The notes under the pieces: model-generated
Databases searched by the model: none
Told to the model about the DNA's origin: nothing
The model's input: the letters and a program-made list of their open reading frames with translations, nothing else
Assembly (NCBI GenBank): GCA_013399695.1
Contig: VXAU01004734.1
Coordinates: 199,924 to 263,923 of the forward strand
DNA length: 64,000 nucleotides
Source of the DNA: Formicarius rufipectus
Taxonomy: Eukaryota; Chordata; Aves; Passeriformes; Formicariidae
Reading direction: 5' to 3'
Shown here: positions 1 to 13,462 of the stretch, piece by piece
Numbering within the stretch: the stretch's first letter is position 1
How the letters are laid out: each line of letters starts with the position of its first letter
Position numbers and translations under genes: made by a program

Positions 1-3000
1 CTGCAGTAATTAAAGATAAACCAACAATAAACTTCAAAAGGGGTTTTAAAGCTCTAAACTACTCTCCTGGAGGAAAGCAAGAATGATCAAGTGAATATTG
101 CATTTAATTTTGGGGGTGTGACATTTACAGGTACCTTTACCTCACAAATTACTGAACACTGATGTTTCCTGAGAATCAGAGCTACAGAAAGAGGCAGCTG
201 TTCCCAGAACATTCACTCTAGGAATATTCAGGTTGTGTTGGCTAGGTGCTTTTCATCTGCCTGGGAAATCCTGAAAGAGTGAAATCCAGCTTTTGGGGCA
301 GAACCAATATAATCAGCTAAAGATTTAGGTGCCAGCTGCTTTCAGGAAAACGAAGTGAAAAAACATCTGTGACTAATTAGAGTGCTTTGTTTTTAAATAT
401 AAACAGTTGTGAGAAGCTAAACTGTTGTAATCTAGCCTGGAGATCCACAGACACCTGATAATGACCCATACCTGCCATCTTCAGCCAACTCCCACACTGG
501 AAAGAGAGGTTGGTTGTAAGCACCCCTGTTTAACCTCCATCCTGGGTAGGAAGGAAAGCCCAGGATCAAGTGGTTTGGAAGCTGGGGGAGAAGTACAGAT
601 GCTCTACTGCTCTTGAAATAAAGATAAGAATGCAAAATAAAACATAGTTTCACTATTCCCTAAACACGTATGGATCTGGCTTTTCCTTGCTCTTTCTGGC
701 ATGATTTTGCACCATTGCTTGTCTTGGAAACATATCTGCTTCTCTTTGGAATATAAAAATAATGAAAATAACCCATCTGTAAAAGCAGTGCTATCAAACT
801 TCCTTTCATGGACTTTTGCCATCTTTAGTATCTCTCGTCTGCACACCAGGAAACTTGAAAATGCTTTTTCACACAGCCTTTCACATTTGATTGTTGGGTC
901 ATATTCTGGGCACGATTCAAGTTGCAAAATACGGCTGTTTGAGTTGTGCCATTTCAGATAACACGTGCGAGGCCCAGATGGACACTGTGGCCACTCAGAA
1001 TTGTCATCGCCAAACAGAACTGCTGAATCTGGTGGGTTTGCCTCCCTGCTACAACATTACAGAGAAAACAGAGATAGGACACATTCCACCTGAATTCCCA
1101 CCAGCCAGCAGGATCATTCCTTGCAAGAGAAGATACTGGTCCAAATATTTTTCTGTCTAGTTCAGTGTTAGGCCCTGAAACATGAGTTGCTTTGTTGTTT
1201 TTTTCCCACCAAACTCATCCATTTCTCATCTTTTCTGTGATCAAGGGAGTGGGGAGTAGATCAAAAAGTCTCTCAAAAAGGGACTCATTCTTTTTGCTAT
1301 TTCATCCCTCATCTGTTGTCTAGGCTTGAGGGGAAAACTACCTTTTAGTTCCCTGACAAGAGTTCCAAGACACCGTGATGTGCACATGCTGGGGTGACTG
1401 TGGCCCTGTGGCAGTACCTGCCATTAGACACCTGCTTAAGGCCAAGTACAGATGCTATTTGAGGTATAAGGAAGTGTAAGTTTGGGAACATTACTCAGGA
1501 GTCCTTATTCCTCAGATAGTCAGCCTTCACCTATCCTCCTCAGTTCCACACCTTCTTTCCATCAGGGAGACACGGTGAAAAACAGTAAAACATGAGAACA
1601 AATGAAACAAAGTAATAAAGTCTTAATTTAAAAAAAAAGAAAAAATCATGCATACTGTTTGCCAAACTCAACAACATCAGAGATTTCAGCATAACATGCC
1701 TTTTCTCTTTTTTTTGGTCTGATTTTATAGTACCTTAATGTCCCTTTGATTCAGTTGTGGTTTAAGGCCAGCTGAAGCCTTAAACTCACTCAGTCCCTCC
1801 TCTCTCACCCTGGTGGAGTAGGGAGAAGAATCCAGACTGTTCTCATTCTGAATCCAAAACACAACACTGTAGACGTTACCGGGAAGAAGTTATTTCTCCC
1901 CTAGCTAAAACTAGCACAGTTTCCCAGGGAGTCCACACACCAACTTGACAAATCATAGAAAATATGGCCAGGAGGGACTTCACAAGTTTGTCTAATCTAT
2001 CTCAAACTTCATAAAACATCTCAACACCACTGTCATTTTTGCTGTTCTTAAAATCTTTTATTGATTAAATTCTAATATCTACTCCAGGTAATCTATTTCA
2101 ATGTTTTTTCACCCCTGTAGCTACCAAGCATGTTTTCCAATATCACAACTGGGACACCCAAGTGTTACATTATGAAATAAACAAGTGGGAATCTTATCAG
2201 TAGAAAACGTGTTTTGTTTTTTTTCTCTAGCCTGTATGAGTATGGTTACCAGGCAAGCACTGAATAGAAAAAAAACCTTACGTTTACCACTCTCTCTTGT
2301 AAACATTTGTAATATCTCTAGAGAAAATAACAGATTCAGTCCAGCCATGCTTTCAAACTGTGCTTAAAGTAGTTGGAGCTGTCAGATACTCAGAGCTTTA
2401 ATGGGCAAATACTTTGTAAGAAAAAAAAGTTTCAGTGCATTGTAATCCAACACATTTCACAACCCTTTCTGTAAATACATGCTTTGATACTTTCCAGGCA
2501 TTCCTGGCAGTGCATCAGACATCAGAATGCCTCAGTTAGTCAGGCACATGCCTCTGTGCACATTGAGCAAATATAACTTATGGACCTTATGGTACCACAG
2601 TTTAAATGACAGTTTTCCTTGCCACCCTGAAAAGGTGGACTTAGTTCTCTGGGCATGAATATATAGGCATCAATCTTCAGGATTATAACAGGAAAGTAAT
2701 AGTTTAAATAATTATGACATCATGGCATGAAAGGTTATGCAATTGCAAGACTGCAATGCCCTTAGGGTTCTTCCACCAGATGTGGAAACGAGACAGCAGT
2801 GGAAGAAGATTGTTGCTTTCTGAGAAATCGAGACATTGCTGTTAGTCTCAGTCCTGCATGCTTCTGGAAGGACAAGAGAGCAAGGAGAACAGCCTAGAAC
2901 ATTAAATCAAGAAATAAGGGATGGCAGATTAGGTTTTGCAGTCACTATTCTTTCCACGTGTTGCAGGAAAACAATCAAGAGGAACAGTTGCAGCTACTGA

Positions 3001-6000
3001 AGGTGTGAATATGTCTCTGCAAAGGCCACATCTGTTAAGCCATTAATGAAAATACTTTTAAAAGGGAAAAAGACCTGTCTGATACAACTAAGATTTTAAT
3101 TCTGTGTTGTGTTACAGGGAGCTTCCTATGTCAGCTTAAACAGTAGATAATTAAACTCATAACTTAAAGAAGAATCCAGTCTGCAACTTTATTAAACCCA
3201 TTCTTTTTACTTGTTCAGATTTTATTACTTGATTACTCTTTATCTGAAGAGTAACACAGAATGATATGCTGAGTTACTCAATGGGGAACTCTTCTCTCAT
3301 TTTATTTTCAGGAAAGAGGCACTTGCAACTGTAGGAAACATGTACACATGCATGAAAAGAAGAAATTGGGACAGGCTAAGTAACCAAGAAAGTTAAAGGT
3401 TTCTCTGATTTGCCTTATGGTTGTTTGCATCCTGTACCATAATTACAAAAGATTGTATTTGCAGTAACTGAGTTTTAAACTTAATATGAATTACTAAAGT
3501 CATTTCAAGCACAGACATGATATTGGGGAGCACTGTTACTTAATTTTTTAAAAGTCTTTGCTTGTCCCTGGCACAGACATTTGTCCATATTGCATGTCAC
3601 ATACAGAAAGATGACTGTCATAAGATAATCATTGGCAGATCTGGATTTTATATACATCTATTCCTAAAAATAATTACAAAATACTCCCTCCCTTACTTTA
3701 AATTAATAACCTATTTTACTGATCTGCACAAAACCTGCAATATTTCATTGGGATGTGACTGTATTTCCTTAACTTAGTCTGCAGTTAAAGTTCTTCTTAC
3801 ACTTGGACAGTTCTAAAGGGTAAATTGCCTAATTGACAAGTGGAATTTTTCTCCTCTGTCATGTACTGGATATTGCTGCTGGTTGAAAAGACCTTTGAGG
3901 GTAATTTATTTTTTCAGCTAACATTCACACTTTGCACATACTTAATGATTTGCACATGGATAACTTGCAGCCCTTTAAAATATAATTTCTAGAAGATAAG
4001 TCATCAGCTGCCTGTATAACCTGTGGCAGCTCCAAGATTGCCCTGGAAGAGGCAGCTGTGGATGGAGATGCCTCTCAAGCAATTCTGGTGAATTGGAGCC
4101 AAAATTAGAGTTAAGATAAGACAAAGGGTGGAATTACAATGGACCAAATGAGATATGGGAACACTCTTGTGCAAGAGAAGGTCTTTACATACACCACACA
4201 TATTTATAACTGGACCTACCACTCATGAAAAAAGTGTTCAACTTACGGGTTACATCCATGGAAAGAAAACAAAACCAAAAAGCAATTAGTCTGATAACAC
4301 AATGGAAAGGTAGCTGCTCAGAAACTTTATTCTTTATTTCAGGTCTTGTCAGCTTCTTTCAGCTCCTTTCTCTCTGCTGTACAACTGCTCAAGATGACTT
4401 CTAAGACTTACACGGTTTATTTTGAGCAGGGTTCAATTTCTTTTTAACCAAGGTAAGCACTTGTTAATTCATTTCCATTATTATCTCTTACTGTCAAGAG
4501 TTCTTTCATCCTAGGAAAGTGAGGACACAGTTATCACCATCTTCCTTGTAAACAGAACATTCACTACGGTGAATGCTTTTTTTTAACATGGCTTAAGTGT
4601 CAAGGCTGCTGCTACTTCAAATTGCAATTTCCAAGTAGCATTTAAATTTTAACAATCCTACACATTTTTGATATGATAATTTCCATTTTTTGTATATTTT
4701 AAGAAATATTTTATATCTCCTCAGACAACTTTCTGCATTTTTTGCGAATTAGAGAGGGAAAAACACATTCTTCTCCTGTTAAAAACTGCATTCTCTAAAG
4801 AGCTGGGAGTGGTGCTGTTTGAAGTAAGGAAAAAAACATGTCTTGTATATGCCTTTTCCTCACAGGAAAAGCAAAAAGAAGGTTACGTAGTGCCAGTTTA
4901 TGATACTGTCAAGAATTTTCCCATCCATTGATAATAGGGCAGTATTAGGATAAGCAGGGATCATTTTTAATCTGTTGAGGGCTGGAGCAGTGATGGACAC
5001 AAGTCAAAGTTATACAATGAAGAAGACCTGACTAGAAATCTCAAAGGTATTAAAATAGTTATGTGGAGGAGTGGGTGAAGAGAAAAATTGTATATAATTT
5101 TATAGATTATTTGAAAAATTTTATTCTGTCAAAGGAAGAGCAAAGAATCTAAGAAGTGTAAATCAAACTTATGTCATGTGGTGACTAATTGTGATCCTTA
5201 CTGGAGGAGTATATAACAGAAAATATTTCTGAACATAAGATGTAGAAAAATTCTGAAATTATATTAAACCCCCTTAAAGCTGTGCTGTGAATTTATGGAT
5301 GGCTATTACCTATTCCTGTGAAAAATCAGATCTTCAGTGTTCCTGAGTGCCTAAAATAAAAGTTATCACACTAATATCTCAAGTTGCTTTTATGTCAAGA
5401 ATATAATAATAATGATAATGCTTTAAAAACTGTACTGATAGCTAGTTTAAACAAAATAAAGTGAGACAGTGAAATAATTCAAACCCTACTCTGAGAGAAA
5501 AATGTTGTGTAGTAAATATAGTGGGGATTTTGTATAGAACACCTAAATCTGACACTGCCTTATTTAAGTGGGTTGCATTTTGCAATTTTCATAATGCTGT
5601 TGTAGCTTCATTTTGTGCATGTATTTTTACATGTGCAAGTAAAAAGAAGGATGAAAAGGAAAGTAGAAATTTAAAAAAGAAAAAATGTGAAAAGGCTAAA
5701 TAAATATAAAAAGAAAGAGTAATGAGCTTTTTCAATGAAAAGCACCAGATAAAACAAACACACAGTTTTCTGTATTGATGGATTTAAATCTATCAATTCA
5801 AATCCCCAGTGGGGAAGGGTGAGTTGCTTTTCCTTGCCATTACTTGGTTGAAAACTGGCCTTTCAGAACATTAACAACTCTATTTATTTCACTGGTAAAG
5901 TCAGGGGTTCAGTGGCTATGAAATTCTTGTGCGGGTGAGGAAGAGAAGGGAGTATTCAAAAAAGAATTCCATGTTTCTATAGTTTCCTGAGTCAGGTAGA

Positions 6001-6933
6001 GGACAATTTCTAGCCATCTTTTTGTTTTTTAAATTTAACCTTTGTGGATCGCAAGACAAATTTATCTTCAGATTGCCTGTTTGTAAGGAGTTCTATTCTC
6101 TTTTATTTCAGGGATTTGTAACACTAAATTACCTTCAGAAAAATAAACTTCAAATATTCCTTAGAATGAATCTTTTTTAATTGTGTGCCTTGTTCTGCAA
6201 TATTAATTGCAACAATTTGACAGATACCTCATGTTAAAGCCATGTTACAAGGCAAAGTAATTGCTCTTGTGGTTGTTACTCTTCAAGCTTCCAAGATTTC
6301 TTTTTTTTTTTTTTTTCTTTTTGAAAGCTAAATACAGGCATGATTTATTCTGAAAACAGACAAGTGCCTCACACTTTCCAACATCCCTTGAGTTGCTGAG
6401 GGAGTCGGGAAGGTAAATTGTCAGGTTATTCAAAAATTGAAACCATGTTAAGCCATGGTAATGCACTGGAAATACCCCCTGCCATTAGTGACATCATGCT
6501 TTATCCCAAACAAAGATGATATTGTCTGCCAGAAATGTGTTATGGAATTGCCTTATATTTCCTTTGGCTAAGTTATGGATAACTGAAAACAAAACATTTT
6601 CACAGCACTCCTCATATTAAATTTCTTGTTCAGAAACAACTGGGAAATGCAGCAGGAGCAACTTATTTCTTTGTTGAGAAATACCGATGGTTTGGCAAAA
6701 TTTTAGTGAAAATTTTTTCTGTAAAAATATTTTAATGAAGAAAGGTCTAAACTTTCAAAATTTGTAAATGTAATTGGCAGTCACAATTAGTCTAGAGGTT
6801 GAATGCATTTAGGAACTTCTCAAAGATCTTCAGAAAATAAAACTGAAGTTCCAGTTTCAATGCAAATAACCTTCCTTTTTTATACATTAAGTAGATGCTT
6901 AACCTCCCAAGTGCTCTTGCTACTACCAGAATA

Positions 6934-7010
6934 TATAATCACATATGTTTTATATAGTTTCTGTTTATAATAATAAATGTCTATAACAAGATGTTTTATA
7001 TGTGATTATA
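6934..7010. repeat. AT-rich inverted repeat, 13-bp arms
   Basis: TATAATCACATAT at 6934-6946 is the exact reverse complement of 6998-7010, with a 51-base AT-rich spacer. It could form a cruciform or be the remnant of a small palindromic transposon. AT-rich DNA also produces such arms by chance, and I see no clear terminal repeats or target duplication. Confidence 0.4.
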
Positions 7011-10000
7011 CGGTTTTGTATTTTGTTATATTTTATGTGATATTATAAATGTAATTATATGTTTTATGGTAATTAAAACATTAGAGAGCTTCAAACCAAG
7101 ATACAGATCTGAGGATTCTTAGAGGGGTAGAGTCTCAAATATTTATCAGCCTGGGCCAAAGGATGGAGTCAAACTGGAAAGAACTTTGTAAACATTAGTG
7201 AAATTCACTGAGTCCAGCAGTAACATGTAAGATCAAAAGACAGGAATGACTGGACAATTAGAATGTTCTCACCTCATCTTTTCTTCCGAATAAATAAATA
7301 GAAATTGTCTGTAACAAGACCATTTAAACACTGTCATCAGGATCATGCCAAAGCGTGGTAAGGGTGGAATTTAGAAAACATCACAGCACAGTAAGAAGTT
7401 GTCTGCTCAACTCAGCATTTCAGAATCAATTTCCCACTCTTTCATCTGTAAAACACGCCTAAAAAACTGTGTGAGGGTGTGGTTTTCTCCAGAGATGCTG
7501 CCCTGTTTGGGGGCTCACAGCATACAGACAAGCCCTTGCTGTGGTGCCCTGGCCAACACCTGCCTGAGCAGTGGAATTGTTGGTGTTGGGAGCCCAACAT
7601 CATCACTGAGCAACTCTTAACAGGCTGCGCTTTGGGACTGTGCATCACACCCCTCTTGGACTAGTTTCAGAGGGGACCCAAAAACCAAGTGCCCACTTGT
7701 GACTGAAGCACATGCCTTCATACTACGCTTCATCCAGAAGGAATGCAGCTGATGTGCTCAAAGGCCACTCCACAACGTGAAGTGCTGTAAAACCAGGCTA
7801 AAGGAGATTCATATCAGGAACACCTTCCTGAGCCAAACAAGCAGGCTAATTTTTCTGTGTAATTACAGATGTCCAGAGCACCACAGCACTCCACTGGCAT
7901 TTTGGAAGGTCAGGTGTCATAACTGTATCAGTAATACTTCTGTAAAGGGCTTTGTTTTAAGATAAAAATTCCTTCTCAGCCACTATTAGCCAAAAATTCA
8001 GTAATGCTCTTTCCTAAACATCACTATATTTTATAGGAATTTACTATGTATTTTCCTATAACAAAATAAAATATGATGCATAGATTTAACTTTCATTTGC
8101 CTCTTTAGTAAAACAAATGATCTATCATGCAGCCCTATGTTACAATGGTGTAGTGCATTGCTGACTGATGCTCTACAGCACAAAGACTAAGTTTTATGAA
8201 AGTGATTTGTGGGCACATGTACTTAAACATAAAGCCTTTGCTAACTGCAGGCTGAGGGTAAAATGCTGTAGGTTGGGTGCAAAGACTCTGATGGGGTGTC
8301 AGAAAATAGAGAGGCCAAAAGGTCAAGCACAATCTAGGTAATGAGTTCCCTCATTACCTCTTAAAATCAAAATCCAAGTTTTACTTTGGATTTAGCAGAG
8401 GATATAATCACAACCAGACTGGGTTATGGGTACAATTCACAATCAGCCAAAGGTCACATATTGAAAGCATCAGAACCAGCTCCTGTGGCAGCTTAAATTT
8501 TTCTTGGAATTCACCCAACCAGTCCCAGAGAAGGTTTAATGTTTCTTGAGCTATGAGATAATTAGAGCTCAAGCTGGTGTGACAGCAGAGCATAATACGG
8601 TTCTGCATAAAAAGGCAGATTGGGAAGAGGAGACTTATAATCCAAATAACACAGTGATAAAGGAGCTTGTTCTTCTTAATAAGAAGCACAGAATTTCCTG
8701 TACTAAACCAAATTAGTAAAGAGATGTCCATCTGGGAGACAGTGCTGTTCTCTGCCCATATTATTCTAACAATAGTCAAATTAAAGGTTTAAAGTCGGAA
8801 ACTTGTCTGAAGACCATTTGCAAAAAGAAAAAAAAGCCTTCTGCCTGCAACAGAACACACTGTTCTTCAGGGGACAGTGTGTTGCAATAGCACTGCCTTT
8901 TCGAGTGGTTTAGCTACTGCCATGTAAGACAGTTGCCATTTTCCCCATGAGACAGAACAGAAACAGGTGTTGTTGCCAAAAAAAATTAAAATATTTTTCC
9001 TAATTTCCAGGTCTTAAACCTGTTATAGTTGCCTCCACTTTGCTGAACTGGCACTGAAAAACCACAAAAACACTTCTGCACCTCCAGATAGCATTCCTCC
9101 TGCCTACCCTCGTATTTTTAGTTCTCAGCTCTTCTTCACCTGCCAGTAACTAACCTACTTTGAAGGAGGGCTTGAATATATCACTACTCACTTTAGGAAT
9201 ACAATGCAGCAAAACTTATCATCCCTGACAATAATAAACATCCTGTGGATTGCCTGAGTGGAAAGGGCTGAGGCACTTGCCATTTACTAATTAGTCCATC
9301 TGCATGGAGGTTGAAGTATGAGACTGAGATAACTGGGAAAGTTTGCCTCTACCATTACTTGTTCAGCCTCCAGAACTAGAAGTGTCAACCTCCTATGACA
9401 AGGGCTAAATTAAATGCCAAGGAGAGGCTGTAAAAAGGACTTAGCTGTTGCCATCCAAGTGACAGCACACTGCAGGGGAGTGTAGGTGGTCAATGGCATA
9501 CAGCTTCAAGGACCCCCAGAAAGGTGCTGTCATACAAGTGGCAAAGTTGTTGGTAATTGCAGTGTGACTCCAAGTGTGGAAGGGTATCATATAGCTCATG
9601 TCTTTTGCCCTGATGTTTACTACATCTATAAGGGCTGGTATCACTAGACTGTTGAAAAAAATAAGTTAGGGATTCCTGAAAAACTCCTTAGTTAAAGGAA
9701 AAAAAATCTTTGTAATTAACCAGCAGTAGTAAAACTGGTACTGAGTTTATTCCAGAGCCTGAAAACTCTCTGAAAGAGGGATGTGACTTCTGTTTCACAA
9801 ATGTATTATAGAATAATTACCTTTTTTTTTTTTTAGTTTATCCTTAGCCCACAGACTAGGTGTGGCTTTCTTTGAATTTGCCCTCAAATTTAACAGAATT
9901 CCTGCATTCTTGGAAATTCTGTACTCCATCTTCAGGGGCTGTTGGATTATTTGACAGTCCCTCACAGGAAGATCCAATAACATTTTAATCTCTTTGTGCA

Positions 10001-11279
10001 CTTCAGCCCCAAACATCAGCTCAAGCGCACACCCAGTTTTGAGAGATGAAGTTAATATTGGCATCTGGATGTGTCTTTCTGCTGTCAAGAGCTGGCAAGC
10101 AACAGCTTTGTCCTCTGCTGTGGGTCAGTAAAGCCTTGAGCTACCTTCATCAGGATAATTTGGACCTCAGGCAAAAAAACAGTTGGTAAAGATCTTCATG
10201 GTAACAACGTAAGCTGTTCCCTTTTTTATTTTTCTTTAGGATAGTTTTGGAGTTCTGCAGTCTTCCTTACCTGAGCATCTGCTAAAGGAACATTTTAAAA
10301 CAGTTAGGATGTTGCAAGTGAAAAGGCAGACAGATTATTTATATTTTCACAGAATAAGAGGCTGTTAGAAAACCTCAGAAAGAACTGAGGCTCTGGTGCA
10401 TTCTAGTAAAGCTAGAGAGGCACACATCAATTCCAGCAGGCTTTGTATCAGCTCCTTAATGCACAACAAATATTTTAAATAAGATATCCCATTTCTCAGG
10501 AGGGTACCCCTCATATGTCAAGTACATGATTAAATGCTACAGAGAAAAATTTTAGCAATACCATTCCCCTTATCTGGATGTAACATGTGCTTTGTGTTAC
10601 TTCAAGCCTGAGATGCTGAAAGCAAAAATGATTTGTCTTGGAAGAAAAAACAAAAAAATAAACCCAACATTTTTCTCTGCAGATGGCCTGAGCAAATGGT
10701 GTCTGTCAGCTTCTCACTAACAGAAACCAGATGCACAATGGCCATCCAGTTCTATAAGTTTGTTCCCGATTTGTGCTGCAGAAATTACATTAAAAGAAAT
10801 TTCTGGAATTGTTTAGAAATCATGTAATTGCCATCAAAACACAGATTATTAGTCTTTATTACTGTTTTTCCTGCTAGTGCAATCATTCTTGGGTGGCTGT
10901 GTGGATGCATCAGGCATAATAAAACACAGCAGAAATAACTGTTTTCCTGAAATACTTCAGCAGCTGCTACAAAATTCATGTCTGCTGAATGAAAGGATTA
11001 AATAATGGAAAGAGCTGAAAGCAATTTTCCAGGCTTTTCCAAGGCTTCAAAGACCTAAGATCTTTGAAGAGAAGCTGAACCACTGGTAACCACATGTAGC
11101 AGAAACAAAGGGCATTTGCTTTGGCCTAGAATGGTCACCAAAACTGGTTACTTGAAGCCCATTGGACAGGGTCAAGACAGTCCCTTAAAATATGTATAAT
11201 AAACTTCCATCATACACAGGGTATAAAAAGAAAAGTTTTCATTTTGGGGGATTGGACTCTTTGGGGAACTGCTCTTTGA

Positions 11280-11365
11280 AAACAAAACAAAAACCAAACA
11301 AACAAAAACCAAACCAAAAAGCAAAACATAAAACACAAAACAAACAAACAAACAAACCAAACACA
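11280..11365. repeat. AAAC-rich low-complexity tract
   Basis: About 85 bases of degenerate AAAC and AAACC units, ending with (AAAC)n around 11339-11356. It creates spurious lysine/asparagine-rich and phenylalanine/valine-rich open frames on the two strands. Confidence 0.8.
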
Positions 11366-13380
11366 AAAGCCATTTGATCATCTCTACCAGCTCCATCAGA
11401 GTGAAATCTCTACGCTGCCTTGTGAAAATGAAGCTACAGTCAGTTTTCATTAAACATGTGAGACTTACAGCAGTTTAAGCAGAGTATGAGAAGCCAGTGA
11501 GGACAGGAAAATACCTTTATCCCAATGAAAAGTATAGTAAAGAGGAGATATTTTCATTAACAGTTTACAATTCTCCCTGGCCCAAGACCCATGGCCTTAG
11601 GAAGAAGAATCATAATTTTTCTACTCATAATTTGTCCCATTTTTCAGGGGTATATAACAATCTGATATTTCTTTCATTAAAGAGGATAAAGGGGAACAGT
11701 TTCTCACTTATGGGCAACATTTCACACTCTTCTATATAGATTGAGCTTTTTTACCTCTCCAAATATTCAGTATTAATCAACTGAACAGTAGCTTTTCACT
11801 GATGCCAGTAAAATAGAGTTGTTAAAACGTGCACATTGAAGCAGCCACATCGTTTTAGAAGTAGGTTGTTCAGCAGCAAAACACAATGGGCATTTTAAGA
11901 AAAGGAGAACAAATTTAGAGGAACTTGGATTCAGTCTCGGCTGTTTCTCTTGGACTGGACATCCCTGCCTTTCTGTAACTGCTGTGTTTATAAAAATACC
12001 ACTCAGTCCCCACTAGCCCTCCCCTCTGCCCTCATCACTGATTTAAAATTAATGTATAGCTTGCATTTCTGTAATGAAACTAAGCTGACTAAGACATATT
12101 GGATTTCCCTCTAGAAACAGGATCTACTTCTATAGGTAAACAAAAATTATAATCAATTTAACTTCTGTAGTACAAATGTTCTGGTACAGTTACCCAGATA
12201 TTGAATCATAAAAAAGACTTCCTGCCATCCATTCTAAAGCTCCTTAACCATTGTGCCACATAATAAGGTCATATTTTCAGGTTTTGTGTACATTTAGATA
12301 TTTCCCATGGGCTTTAATGGAACCAGATGTATGTGAACACAAACTGCATCTTCCCTCCCTTTGTTCCTTTAGTTAATCTGTAGAGTTTGTTTATTGTTTG
12401 TGCTGTTTAATACCTTCCAACTTTCTTTGGTCCAAAGAGGCAATATTGACTCTTTCCAAGAGATTTGTGCAGCTTGAACACATATTGTGGGCTGGCACGA
12501 AAGCCACTTGATGAGCCTCCAGAACTTGTGTTTCAGCTCTGACAACACAACTGTAACAGTCTCACAAGTGCCTGAACCACCTGCAAATTCATACAGCCTA
12601 CTAACAAATATCTCCATTTCACTTTTTTCATGTAGTGAAGGCTCACAGGTGTTGCTTTAAGCAGTCTGAGAAGGGAACATTGTACCAAATTGGGATAAGA
12701 GATCCAACAAACCCGTTTTGACTTAATGGGAGGCAATGAAGATTAAAATCAGCTTCAAAGAGGGGGCAAATGGAGCAGCCAGTGATGACAACTACTGGGC
12801 AAAAACTGGGCAAAAATTAAAGATTGCTAACATGAAGTTGTAATGCTAGGGACATCCAGTTGTTTTCACCAGCTGTTGCCACTGCTTAAATACATGCAAG
12901 TTGGCATTTTTGATCCCACATTTTCCCATAGGTTGTCTGTTGAACCTCCACTAAGGTACTCAAGACAGCACAGCACATTGTGATCTTAAGTGCAGAAGAC
13001 ATTAACCTCCCAAAATATTCTATGGCTTTAAACTGCCTGTGAGAAAATACTTCTCATAACTGTCAAATTCCCAACAATGTGCCTTAAAGAACATCATTGA
13101 AAATGCAACCACCCTTTAAAGTCACTCTGGATCTTGGCACAGACCTCCACTTCTGAATTTCACCATTTAAGCCCCTAAGTTCTCTTGAGATCTGATTTTC
13201 TTCCTATTTAAAAATTTCAAGTAGATTCACAGGGCTTAATGAAAACTTAAGAGCATTTATGTCTGTGGAGATTAAATGTGAGTTGTTTTTTTAAAATAAA
13301 TAAGTTGTGTTCAAATAAATTGTGAAAATATTTTCACAAGAAAAATAGTAATTGGGAAAAAGAAAGAAGAGCAATAAAGG

Positions 13381-13462
13381 CCAGCCAGTAAAGACTAAGG
13401 TATAGTCAACTAGATGATCTTTGAGATCCCTTCCAATACAGGCCATTCTATGATTCTATGAA
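13381..13462 (+). mobile_element. CR1 LINE 3' end fragment
   Basis: This is the short 3' terminal piece of an avian CR1. It contains the conserved stretch around TAGATGATCTTTGAGATCCC and ends in the diagnostic ATTCTATG ATTCTATG tandem. The sense orientation is +. It is 5'-truncated like most CR1 insertions. Confidence 0.85.

Larger units (their letters stand above)
1..13380. other. Gene-free AT-rich DNA downstream of HUS1
   Basis: I find no convincing gene here. Open frames are short, lack recognisable protein families and do not join into a spliced model. The base composition is AT-rich with scattered poly-A/T runs, for example around 6301-6317 and 9823-9835. The only structures I can name are an AT-rich inverted repeat near 6934-7010 and an AAAC-rich low-complexity tract at 11280-11365. 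Decayed repeats or noncoding transcripts could be present but cannot be recognised by eye. Confidence 0.6.
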
